A DNA stretch of 64,000 nucleotides from an uncultured Lachnospiraceae bacterium (GTDB lineage: Bacteria > Bacillota > Clostridia > Lachnospirales > Lachnospiraceae): NCBI GenBank assembly GCA_910584725.1, contig CAJUBE010000003.1, positions 127,386-191,385 on the forward strand, read 5' to 3'. The notes under the pieces are model-generated. The model was not told the origin of the DNA. It did no database searches and worked only from the letters and a program-made list of their open reading frames with translations. Shown piece after piece: positions 1-5,875 of this stretch. Within the stretch, counting starts at the first letter, position 1. Every line of letters begins with the position of its first letter. A program made the position numbers and the translations under genes.

Positions 1-309
1 CTTCGTCCTCAATCCCTGTATTCTTCTTTAAAAACGTTCGACGAGAATGATATAAACTATTCTGTAATCATGTTAAAAGAAGCGGGATTTATTGACGCTG
101 TTATAGTGGAATCTGACGATCGTTCTATTTTGCGTTTTGTTGTCAATGATATTACATGGGACGGTCACCAATTTCTTAATAATGTCCGTGAATTATCTGT
201 TTGGGAAAAAGCAAAAGATAAATGTAGTAAAATAGGTTCTTTGTCAATACCGCTTTTATCTGATGTTGCATCTGCAATTATTTCTTCCCTTGTCACTTCT
301 CAACTTTAA
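1..309 (+). CDS. DUF2513 family protein, C-terminal part
   Basis: The frame is open from the first base, so the gene starts upstream of the window. The visible 102 residues match the C-terminal half of DUF2513 proteins: a winged-helix-like stretch (YSVIMLKEAGFIDAV), then the typical ITWDGHQFL motif and a VWEKAKDK helix. DUF2513 proteins are small, of unknown role, and frequent in mobile elements of Bacillota. The internal ATG at base 70 is not a credible start because homology continues upstream of it. It lies convergent to the next small gene and overlaps its last bases. Confidence 0.85.
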   Translation, partial: LRPQSLYSSLKTFDENDINYSVIMLKEAGFIDAVIVESDDRSILRFVVNDITWDGHQFLNNVRELSVWEKAKDKCSKIGSLSIPLLSDVASAIISSLVTSQL

Positions 310-469
310 AATAGCGACGCAAAATAAATTCTGCGCAATCCTTTAAATCTTTCTTTGTCGGGATTTCGTTTTTTCTTTTTACATAGCAAATCATCGTCAT
401 AAGTAAAAAATGTGCAACTCCCCACCCTGTCCCGCATATGATTGTCGTCAAGAAAAATATTTTTGCCAT
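293..469 (-). CDS. Small membrane protein, 58 aa, unknown
   Basis: The chosen ATG follows a GGAAAGGAG ribosome site by about nine bases. A longer reading from 526 would run through the promoter. The product has one hydrophobic segment (residues 4-27, starting IFFLTTIICGTG) followed by a basic tail rich in Lys and Asp, so a single-pass membrane peptide with a cytoplasmic tail is likely. It is transcribed divergently from the Cro/C1-type regulator through a promoter that carries the same operator sites, so it is probably controlled by that regulator. Its 3' end overlaps the end of the convergent DUF2513 gene. No family is recognised. Confidence 0.6.
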   Translation of the reverse strand: MAKIFFLTTIICGTGWGVAHFLLMTMICYVKRKNEIPTKKDLKDCAEFILRRYFKVEK

Positions 470-517
470 TATGCTTGTCTCCTTTCCAAAATACACCTTG
501 CAAGGTATTTTTAAATT

Positions 518-546
518 ATAATACACCTTGCAATGTGTATAGTCAA
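518..546 (-). promoter_or_regulatory. Promoter of the small membrane gene
   Basis: On the minus strand, TTGACT and TATTAT are separated by 17 bases. One operator site lies inside the spacer and another just downstream, so bound repressor would block it. Confidence 0.8.
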
Positions 547-617
547 CACTTTTTTACCTTGCAAGGTGTATTATTTTTCTTTAATTTCATTTTTATCTTT
601 GCAAGGTACTTTTCTTC

Positions 618-646
618 TTGACACATAATTATATTTACCTTACAAT
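618..646 (+). promoter_or_regulatory. Promoter of the Cro/C1-type regulator
   Basis: A perfect TTGACA is followed after 17 bases by TACAAT. The -10 box overlaps the weakest-matching operator site (637-648), which suggests negative autoregulation at higher repressor level. Confidence 0.85.
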
Positions 647-672
647 GTGAAAGTAGGAAGGAGGTGAGACCA

Positions 673-1047
673 TTGACCTTTTTAGAAAAACTAGATTATT
701 TATTATACATAAATAAGATAAATAAGCATAAACTGTCTGAATTGAGCGACATTCCGTACACTACAATTTTAAACTTCTATAAACAAAGTTATGATAATAT
801 CAAACTATCTACTTTTAAAAAATTATGCGATTTTTTCGGTGTAACAATGGATAGTATGGCAAGGGACGAAGTGACCGAAATAGAATACTACAATCCAAAA
901 AAGAAAGATTTACATATTACGAAAGACGAAGAAATTCTTATAAAATGTTACCGAGTCGCCGACGATCTCGACAAAACCCTTGCTTTGCGTGCTGTTAATG
1001 CAGATCAGGCAGCGGAAGCGAAAAAAGAAAACAAAAGCGTCGGATAA
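673..1047 (+). CDS. Cro/C1-type helix-turn-helix regulator
   Basis: The 124-residue product has an N-terminal helix-turn-helix of the XRE/Cro type (KINKHKLSELSDIPYTTI, residues ~15-32, then STFKKLCDFFGVTMDSM), followed by a charged tail that probably dimerises or carries a regulatory segment. A TTG start at 673 is preferred: AGGAGG ends eight bases upstream, whereas the GTG at 664 overlaps that site. It lies next to a five-copy palindromic operator and divergent promoters, so it most likely represses both itself and the small membrane gene. Similar regulators control lysogeny or excision in integrative elements. Its direct control of the recombinase is not shown. Confidence 0.85.
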   Translation: MTFLEKLDYLLYINKINKHKLSELSDIPYTTILNFYKQSYDNIKLSTFKKLCDFFGVTMDSMARDEVTEIEYYNPKKKDLHITKDEEILIKCYRVADDLDKTLALRAVNADQAAEAKKENKSVG

Positions 1048-1086
1048 AACGACGCGGAAATATCATAAAATATAACTTTAGAGAAT

Positions 1087-1120
1087 AAAACGCCCCACGG
1101 TTGCAGCCGTGAAGCGTTTT
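1087..1120 (+). terminator. Hairpin terminator after the regulator
   Basis: AAAACGC at 1087 pairs with GCGTTTT at 1114, with an inner CACGG/CCGTG stem. It sits 40 bases after the regulator stop codon. Confidence 0.7.
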
Positions 1121-1188
1121 ACATAGATTGTTACCATTCACCCCGCGGGCTGAATTGTAATAACACTCCGAACAAGCGTTATTATATC

Positions 1189-1223
1189 ATAAGCCCACGT
1201 TATTTAAAAGGGCTTATTTTTTT
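1189..1223 (+). terminator. Terminator just before the recombinase
   Basis: ATAAGCCC pairs with GGGCTTAT, followed by a run of T. It ends 33 bases before the recombinase start, leaving little room for a conventional promoter. The recombinase may therefore depend on read-through or on a promoter formed in the excised circle; that is inference. Confidence 0.65.
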
Positions 1224-1255
1224 ATGCCCTTTCTTAGAGAAAGGAATAAACCACA

Positions 1256-2986
1256 ATGAAAACAGAAAAAGGCGGGAAAAGCCCCGACGGGCGAATAACT
1301 GCTCTATATGTGCGCGTTTCGACGGGGTATCAGATCGACAAAGACTCTTTACCATTTCAGAAAAAGGAATTGAAAAACTATTGCGTTCACGTCCTGCATA
1401 TATCCCCCGACGAAATAGAAATATTTGAAGACGCGGGCAAATCGGGAAAGAATACCGACCGCCCCGCATTTCAAAGAATGATGAAAAAGGTCAAGGCGGG
1501 CAAGGTGGCGCGCGTCCTCGTTTATAAAATCGACCGCATTTCCCGAAACCTCGTTGATTTTTCCTTGATGTATGATGATTTCAAGGCAAACCGTACAACG
1601 TTCATTTCCTTAAATGAGCAATTCGACACATCTTCCGCGATCGGCGAAGCTGTCCTGAAGATCATACTTGTATTTGCGGAATTGGAGCGGAAATTGACAA
1701 GTGAACGCGTAACGGGCGTTATGATCGGGCGGGCGCAAGATGGCAAATGGAACGGGGCGCGTATGCCTTTTGGCTGGAAGTGGAACGCCGATACAGAGTC
1801 GCCCGAGCACGACCCGGACGAAGCGGAACAAGCGCGTACACTCTACCGCGTGTATTCTGAGACCAGATCAACCGCAAAAGTCCGTGATTTCTGTTATGAC
1901 AACGATATCCAGACGAAGCGGGGCGGGAAATGGACGACTACCACAATTTTGAATTTCTTAAAAAATCCCATGAACAAAGGCGATTACAGATATAATTATC
2001 GTGGTTCCGCACGCGGAACGAAAAAGCCGGAAGATGAGGTCGTTTATATTCCTGCCGTCTTCCCGCCGCTTGTTGACCCCGAATTGTGGGAACTTGTAAA
2101 CGCCATTATAAAAGAGAACGGCGCGAAGTCCCAAACGAGCCTTAACCCGCATAAGAAAAAGCATACCCACGTTTTCGCGGGTGTCCTTCGTTGTGCCGAC
2201 TGTGGCGCAGGTTTTCAAGTTTCCCGTCTTGATAAACCGCGACTTAACGGTTTTGTACCGTCTCTTTATATCTGCACTTCCCGCCGCACATACCGCGCCT
2301 GTGAAGCCCCGGGCGCATCCGACGTCGTGATCGGGGCGTTTGTGTTTAACTTCGTCGCAAACCTCGTTGCGGTATCATCTGCGCGGCGTGAATATGCAGA
2401 CGCGGGAATTGATGAAACGGAAAAGCGGCTTTTGCAGGGCGACGCCTTTTCGGACGTTCTGCAGATGGACGCGGTATCGCTTCGCCAAATTTTTGACGCC
2501 CTGCGCGGTATATCACGCGGCAGCTCTTCTTTCATCCCTGCCCCGCTTGAAAAGAAACGGGACGATAACGCCGCCATGATCGAGAAGAAACGAAGCGAAG
2601 CCGCAAAGATCGAGCGGGCATTGGAACGCCTTAAAAAAGCGTATCTATTCGACGATCAAGTAATGAATGAGCGGGAATATATAACCACGCGGGCACGGCT
2701 TGAGGAAGATTTGACGCGCCTAAACAATGAAATAGCCGACAAGGAAGAAAGTGCGTTCGAGACCGTGTCCGAATTATCATTCGTGACAAGCGCGTCTGAA
2801 TTTCTACTGTCTTACCAAATCCAATCCGGCGATCCTGTCGTTTATTCTGATTTTGCACCCTTAGTCGGCAATGAGACTTTGAGGGGCTTTGTTCAAAAGA
2901 TCATTGACCGTATAGAGATAAAGCAGGCGCGGGTGTCTGCTATCGTGTTCCAGAACGGGCTTGACGCGCGTTTTATATACTCGTAG
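1256..2986 (+). CDS. Large serine recombinase (integrase/excisionase)
   Basis: This 576-residue protein has the full large-serine-recombinase layout. The resolvase catalytic domain (residues ~14-160) carries nucleophile Ser22 in VRVST and the conserved Arg set in IDRISRNLVDF. A Recombinase domain follows (~180-300). The zinc ribbon has Cys313, 316, 340 and 349. A long coiled coil (~420-490) precedes the C-terminal tail. Such enzymes join attP and attB to integrate an element and, with a directionality factor, excise it. AAAGGA precedes the ATG by about ten bases. It is the likely agent of the miaB insertion about 1.6 kb downstream. Confidence 0.95.
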   Translation: MKTEKGGKSPDGRITALYVRVSTGYQIDKDSLPFQKKELKNYCVHVLHISPDEIEIFEDAGKSGKNTDRPAFQRMMKKVKAGKVARVLVYKIDRISRNLVDFSLMYDDFKANRTTFISLNEQFDTSSAIGEAVLKIILVFAELERKLTSERVTGVMIGRAQDGKWNGARMPFGWKWNADTESPEHDPDEAEQARTLYRVYSETRSTAKVRDFCYDNDIQTKRGGKWTTTTILNFLKNPMNKGDYRYNYRGSARGTKKPEDEVVYIPAVFPPLVDPELWELVNAIIKENGAKSQTSLNPHKKKHTHVFAGVLRCADCGAGFQVSRLDKPRLNGFVPSLYICTSRRTYRACEAPGASDVVIGAFVFNFVANLVAVSSARREYADAGIDETEKRLLQGDAFSDVLQMDAVSLRQIFDALRGISRGSSSFIPAPLEKKRDDNAAMIEKKRSEAAKIERALERLKKAYLFDDQVMNEREYITTRARLEEDLTRLNNEIADKEESAFETVSELSFVTSASEFLLSYQIQSGDPVVYSDFAPLVGNETLRGFVQKIIDRIEIKQARVSAIVFQNGLDARFIYS

Positions 2987-3002
2987 TAAAAATATAGGCG
3001 CA

Positions 3003-3028
3003 AAAGAAAAAGGCGGCTATTTGCCGCC
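3003..3028 (-). terminator. Terminator of the minus-strand small genes
   Basis: On the minus strand GGCGGC, a five-base loop and GCCGCC are followed by TTTTTCTTTT. It ends the operon coming from the right and sits just past the recombinase stop codon, where the two transcripts converge. Confidence 0.8.
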
Positions 3029-3065
3029 CCTACGCGCCCGTGACGCCCCTTTTCTTCCTGCTTCT

Positions 3066-3242
3066 TCATGTTCGCTCTCCTCTTTCTTCGTTGTAATAAT
3101 CGAAATCGGCTTTTATCCATTCTCGATTTTTTTCTGTGTCCCTTAAATTATATCCACTCTTTGCGTCTCCCAAAAATAATTCTCCGTTATCATTTATCCC
3201 GCATTGTAAGCCCGTCTTTTTATTTTCTTTGAATATCGTCAT
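3066..3242 (-). CDS. Hypothetical protein, 58 aa
   Basis: The ATG is preceded by AAAGGTGGGAAAC, a good ribosome site; the GTG three codons upstream overlaps it and is less likely. The product (starting MTIFKENKKTGLQCGIND) is small, polar and charged, with no recognised domain or membrane segment. It is the last gene before a strong terminator and follows the 102-residue gene, with a GC-rich stem-loop between them. Function unknown. Confidence 0.55.
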   Translation of the reverse strand: MTIFKENKKTGLQCGINDNGELFLGDAKSGYNLRDTEKNREWIKADFDYYNEERGERT

Positions 3243-3265
3243 GTTTCCCACCTTTCGTTCGGTTC

Positions 3266-3284
3266 GGCGGGCGTGTTGCCCGCC
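3266..3284 (-). other. Stem-loop between two small element genes
   Basis: GGCGGGC and GCCCGCC form a 7-bp GC-rich stem with a five-base loop, without a T run. It could be a processing or stabilising hairpin within the operon mRNA. Confidence 0.5.
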
Positions 3285-3293
3285 GTGTGTGGT

Positions 3294-3602
3294 TTATGCT
3301 ATAACTTTGTCGCTTTCTTCTTCCGCTTCTTGAAAAATTATTATTGCTTTTGTTTTTTCTTTCGTTCCGTATGCGTGCGGTAGGTTTATAAGTTCTATTT
3401 TACAACTCCCGCTCCATTCGTTTCTGGCTACGTCTTCGATCGAGTTAAAAGTTATTGTGTCGCCGCTCGTAATATCTATTATCTGTACTTCCTTAACCCC
3501 TTTATTGACATATGCTTCAATGATAGATAATTTTAATTCTGCAATCGTGAGTTCCCTTGTTTCTACCTTTCTTTCTCTGTAACCTAATTTTTTTAACTTC
3601 AT
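3294..3602 (-). CDS. Hypothetical protein, 102 aa
   Basis: The ATG follows GAAAGGCGGGAAAAGAA, the same ribosome site sequence used by the 79-residue gene 780 bases upstream. The protein is soluble and charged. Its middle (residues ~20-60, around IIDITSGDTITFNSIED) looks like alternating beta strands, and the tail is acidic. No family was recognised. It is the first gene behind promoter/operator cassette P1 and is followed by a 58-residue gene, so both are probably repressed together with the cassette P2 genes. Confidence 0.65.
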   Translation of the reverse strand: MKLKKLGYRERKVETRELTIAELKLSIIEAYVNKGVKEVQIIDITSGDTITFNSIEDVARNEWSGSCKIELINLPHAYGTKEKTKAIIIFQEAEEESDKVIA

Positions 3603-3658
3603 TTCTTTTCCCGCCTTTCTTTTTATTTGTGTGTGGTTTATTTCCTTTCGGTAATTAT

Positions 3659-3705
3659 ACTATATCACATATTGCGCAATATGTCAACGCATATTATGTA
3701 ATATG
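3659..3705 (-). promoter_or_regulatory. Promoter/operator cassette P1
   Basis: On the minus strand TTGACA and TATAGT are 17 bases apart. The perfect palindrome CATATTGCGCAATATG (3668-3683) fills the spacer, and a second, CATATTATGTAATATG (3690-3705), lies just upstream of the -35 box. The same arrangement recurs exactly 800 bases away (P2). Confidence 0.85.
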
Positions 3706-3904
3706 TATAATTTTTTTCATAAAGAAAAAACGACGGTTTCCCGTCGCCTGCTGTCCGCTTATTTTTTTTGCATTCTTCTAATGTTCTGCACAATGATTTT
3801 ATAATACCCTCGCCCGTCAATTTCTCCATTATAATTTCTTCGATACAAATAGCGAAATAAAATACCGTCCCCGCTCCGATCAAACATAAAATACCTACCC
3901 CCAT
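3665..3904 (-). CDS. Small membrane-anchored protein, 79 aa
   Basis: AGGGGG precedes the ATG by six bases. Residues 2-20 are hydrophobic (GVGILCLIGAGTVFYFAI), giving one likely membrane anchor, followed by a Lys/Glu-rich segment. Its coding frame runs through a strong rho-independent terminator and ends inside the spacer of promoter P1, so the last 25 or so residues are encoded by regulatory DNA. Either the frame is real and was extended by cassette duplication, or the functional stop was lost. It follows the ribbon-helix-helix gene by ten bases and is probably co-transcribed. Function unknown. Confidence 0.5.
   Translation of the reverse strand: MGVGILCLIGAGTVFYFAICIEEIIMEKLTGEGIIKSLCRTLEECKKNKRTAGDGKPSFFLYEKNYTYYIICVDILRNM
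3721..3747 (-). terminator. Terminator upstream of cassette P1
   Basis: On the minus strand GCGACGG, a GAAA tetraloop and CCGTCG are followed by TTTTTTCTTT. It insulates the P2 transcript from P1. Confidence 0.8.
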
Positions 3905-3914
3905 AATTCGCCCC

Positions 3915-4148
3915 CTATTCTGCTGCCCCTTCTCCGCTGTTTAATTCCCTGTCGATCGCCGCGTTGATAAATTCATTCACGCTTTGTCCCGCTGCAGCTG
4001 CCGCCGCCTTCAAGCGCTCTTTTTTGCCCTTTGGCATAACTAAATTTATTCGGTCGTACTTTTTACGGTTAAAATCGTTTTGGTATGCTATTTGGTTGAA
4101 TACGGGCTTCTCCTGCCCTGCTGCCGTCGCTTCGTCCTTCTTCTTCAT
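3915..4148 (-). CDS. Ribbon-helix-helix (Arc-like) DNA-binding protein
   Basis: The 77-residue protein ends in a classic ribbon-helix-helix: a short strand (KYDRINLVMP, ~residues 30-39), helix A (KKERLKAAAAAAG) and helix B (SVNEFINAAIDREL). The N-terminus is a flexible basic arm. Such proteins dimerise and bind short palindromes, often as autorepressors of toxin-antitoxin or element maintenance operons. Its start overlaps the preceding stop (ATGA), indicating translational coupling. It is the best candidate to bind the CATATTGCGCAATATG operators of P1 and P2, though the Cro/C1-type protein cannot be excluded. Confidence 0.8.
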   Translation of the reverse strand: MKKKDEATAAGQEKPVFNQIAYQNDFNRKKYDRINLVMPKGKKERLKAAAAAAGQSVNEFINAAIDRELNSGEGAAE

Positions 4149-4384
4149 GCTCCCGCCCCCGCTTCCTTTCTGTTTCTCTCTGTCTGCTTCTCTAATATCA
4201 TTTCTAACATTTCGTCTATTTTACTTTGTATTCTGTCTATTTTGTTTTGCAGTTCTCCGTTTTTGTCGCCGTCTCTACTCTGTTTTTCCGAAAGTTCGCC
4301 GACCTTTCTTGAATATATTGCTATTCTTACCGCCGCATCATATTCACTCATTTTTTCTATCGCTTCGTTTCCTACTTTTTCCAT
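4145..4384 (-). CDS. Coiled-coil hypothetical protein, 79 aa
   Basis: The ATG at 4384 sits behind GAAAGGCGGGAAAAT. A longer frame from 4468 would run through the promoter. Residues ~35-72 form a predicted coiled coil (heptads of Ile, Leu and Met: QNKIDRIQSKIDEMLEMI), with a highly charged C-terminus. It is the first gene of the P2 operon, upstream of and overlapping the ribbon-helix-helix gene by four bases. No family recognised; an accessory oligomerising factor is possible. Confidence 0.65.
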   Translation of the reverse strand: MEKVGNEAIEKMSEYDAAVRIAIYSRKVGELSEKQSRDGDKNGELQNKIDRIQSKIDEMLEMILEKQTERNRKEAGAGA

Positions 4385-4458
4385 ATTTTCCCGCCTTTCT
4401 TTGTGTGGCTTGCGGTTTCCCGACCTGCCGTGTGGTTTATTTCCCTTTCGATAATTAT

Positions 4459-4505
4459 AACATATCACATATTGCGCAATATATCAATACATATTATGTA
4501 ATATA
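4459..4505 (-). promoter_or_regulatory. Promoter/operator cassette P2
   Basis: TTGATA and TATGTT are 17 bases apart on the minus strand. CATATTGCGCAATATA (4468-4483) and CATATTATGTAATATA (4490-4505) occupy the same positions as in P1. Flanking bases are also conserved, so the two cassettes are duplicates. Confidence 0.85.
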
Positions 4506-4528
4506 TTAAAATTTTTTCACGCAAGGAA

Positions 4529-4558
4529 AAACGCCCGCCGCTTTCGCGGTTGGCGTTT
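4529..4558 (-). terminator. Terminator inside the miaB/element junction
   Basis: On the minus strand AACGCC and CCGC arms with a GAAA loop pair back to GCGG and GGGCGTT, followed by a T run. It would stop transcripts entering the element from the miaB promoter. Confidence 0.75.
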
Positions 4559-4589
4559 GCAAAATCCTTTATTTATGCTGCGTTGTGTT

Positions 4590-4612
4590 GTCTCGGGTTC
4601 GGTGTTCATCTG
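4590..4612. other. Attachment-site junction (attL/attR) within miaB
   Basis: MiaB coding homology ends at the Asn codon 4604-4606. The crossover core must lie here or a few bases to either side. The exact dinucleotide cannot be fixed without the other junction, which is outside the window. Confidence 0.6.
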
Positions 4613-4801
4613 ACAGCCGAAAGTCACCACGCAGGCCTTCGGAAACCGTCCGTGCTCCACCTGAAAGGCCGAGACATATACGCGGCATTTTTCAATGTAT
4701 TCTTCCTGCCGCTCCCGCTCTTTGGCGGATGTACTCACATTTATATCCATTTCATCATACATTTTCTCTTGACTTTTTTCCTTCCCATCATATAATCGAA
4801 T

Positions 4802-4861
4802 AAAGAAATGAGTTTTTTACCGTACAGCTTTTAGTGCAAGCGGGGTACTCGTTTCTTTTTT
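4802..4861. terminator. Terminator of degV
   Basis: A long imperfect hairpin pairs AAAGAAATGAGT...TACC with GGTACTCGTTTCTTT, with T-rich flanks on both strands. It follows the degV stop codon, so miaB probably had its own promoter. Confidence 0.65.
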
Positions 4862-4874
4862 ATGTCCCTGACGT

Positions 4875-5738
4875 TTAAATTTTCTTGGAACATGCCAGCG
4901 CAAGCGATCCCGGTCCGATATGACAGGCGATGCTCAAAGAAAGCGGATCCATGTGCACGTCAAAGCCCGGAAACGCCTGCAGCACCTGCTCCTTAAACTG
5001 CTCCGCCGCCGTTCTGTCATAAGTGTAGGCGATCTGCAGCCAGATATTGTCGGCCGAAACACCGCCGAATCGTTTCTCCATGTCCGCCTTGATCGCGTTT
5101 ATCATAATCGTCTTACCCTGAGAGACTGTCCTTGCCTTTGCAAACGCATCCAGCTTCTCACCCTGAATCTGCAAGACGGGCTTTAGCCTTAAAATCGTGC
5201 CGAGCGCGGCCGCCGCAGGTGTGATCCTGCCGCCCTTTTTCAGATAGTACAGCGTATCCAGCATGATGTAAATGCTGGAATTGAACTTATCCTCCTCCAG
5301 AAATTCCCGGATCGCGGCGGCATCCATCCCCCGCTCGATTAAGACAAGCGCGTCAAGCGCCGACTGCCTCTGTGTCACGGATATCCGCTGGTTGTTGACC
5401 ACCTGCACCCTGCCGTCATAGTTCTCCGCCAGCATACGCGCGCTCTGGCAGGAACCGCTCAGGCCGCTGGACATGGGTATATGCACAATCTCATCATAGG
5501 TTTCCAGCAGTTCGTCCCAGAGCTTCATCACCGCCTCCGGGCTGGGCTGGCTTGTAATCACATTCGCATTCTCGGCAAGCCGTTCATAAAACTGCTCCTG
5601 CGTCAGCGTGATATCCTCAAAAAAGGTCTCCTCATTGATCATAAACGGCATAGGAAGCACATAAAGCCCCATCTCCTTCGCCTGAGACTGCGTAATGCCG
5701 CTGTTACTGTCTGTCACAACTGCGATTTTCTTATCCAT
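4875..5738 (-). CDS. degV: DegV family fatty-acid-binding protein
   Basis: This 287-residue protein has the DegV fold: TDSNSGI near the N-terminus (residues ~8-14), the TSQPSPE motif that lines the lipid head-group pocket, HIPMSSGLSGSCQSA, and a C-terminal IGPGSLAL. In Staphylococcus, DegV proteins (FakB) present fatty acids to the kinase FakA for phosphorylation. A FakA-like gene lies about 2.3 kb upstream on the same strand, so the two may work together. GGAAAGAGG precedes the chosen ATG by six bases; an upstream frame extension would enter repeat R1 copy a. Confidence 0.9.
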   Translation of the reverse strand: MDKKIAVVTDSNSGITQSQAKEMGLYVLPMPFMINEETFFEDITLTQEQFYERLAENANVITSQPSPEAVMKLWDELLETYDEIVHIPMSSGLSGSCQSARMLAENYDGRVQVVNNQRISVTQRQSALDALVLIERGMDAAAIREFLEEDKFNSSIYIMLDTLYYLKKGGRITPAAAALGTILRLKPVLQIQGEKLDAFAKARTVSQGKTIMINAIKADMEKRFGGVSADNIWLQIAYTYDRTAAEQFKEQVLQAFPGFDVHMDPLSLSIACHIGPGSLALACSKKI

Positions 5739-5756
5739 AATCATCCTCTTTCCATT

Positions 5757-5855
5757 GCGGAAAATGCTGCTTTTTAGCATTCTCCCGAGTGAGACTTAGT
5801 TCTTCTTGGCGTCCCGTCCTATGGCGGGACGTCTTTAGAAGAACTTCTCACTCTG
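5757..5855 (+). repeat. R1 intergenic repeat, divergent copy a
   Basis: It keeps the R1 plan with changed sequence: stem B is GGAAAATGCT/AGCATTCTCC, and the outer arms of stem C are AGTTCTTCT/AGAAGAACT with an inner GACGTCCC-type stem instead of GCAGC/GCTGC. It ends in TCTCACTCTG. It lies in the degV 5' leader. Confidence 0.75.
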
Positions 5856-5875
5856 TTCTCCCACTCAGTGTAACG

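Larger units (their letters stand above)
495..648. promoter_or_regulatory. Five-site palindromic operator array
   Basis: The 12-base palindrome ACCTTGCAAGGT occurs exactly at 495-506 and 556-567. Near-matches lie at 525-536 (ACCTTGCAATGT), 596-607 (TCTTTGCAAGGT) and 637-648 (ACCTTACAATGT). Sites 525 and 637 fall between or over the -35/-10 boxes of the two divergent promoters. The arrangement is that of a phage-like repressor switch; the adjacent Cro/C1-type protein is the obvious candidate ligand. Confidence 0.85.
1..4603. mobile_element. Serine-recombinase integrative element (right part) inserted in miaB
   Basis: This stretch holds a large serine recombinase, a Cro/C1-type regulator, a DUF2513 fragment, a ribbon-helix-helix protein and several small unknown genes, a set typical of integrative elements or prophage remnants. 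Its right edge is placed where MiaB homology stops, just after the CQMN codons of a truncated miaB. The left edge is outside the window. The remaining part of miaB would be expected beyond base 1 on the minus strand. No structural phage or conjugation genes are visible in the part seen, so the class of element (ICE, IME or prophage) is open. Confidence 0.75.
4517..4762 (-). pseudogene. miaB: Truncated miaB, N-terminal fragment with element-encoded tail
   Basis: The first ~53 residues match the N-terminus of MiaB, the radical-SAM enzyme that methylthiolates i6A37 of tRNA. After a variable leader comes EKCRVYVSAF, then TFGCQMN, the signature around the first iron-sulphur Cys (Cys50). Homology stops right after CQMN. 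The frame continues for 28 residues of element DNA (TEPETTQRS onward), runs through a terminator and ends near promoter P2. The rest of the UPF0004 domain, the radical-SAM core and TRAM are absent, so the fragment cannot be active. RimO and MtaB have different signatures at this position. Confidence 0.85.

Noticed and set aside
3964..4509. 181-codon plus-strand frame rich in Phe and Leu
   Set aside because: It is antisense to the ribbon-helix-helix and coiled-coil genes and crosses promoter P2.
5739..5780. N-terminal extension of the DegV protein
   Set aside because: The extension lies in repeat R1 copy a, and the ATG at 5738 has the proper ribosome site.
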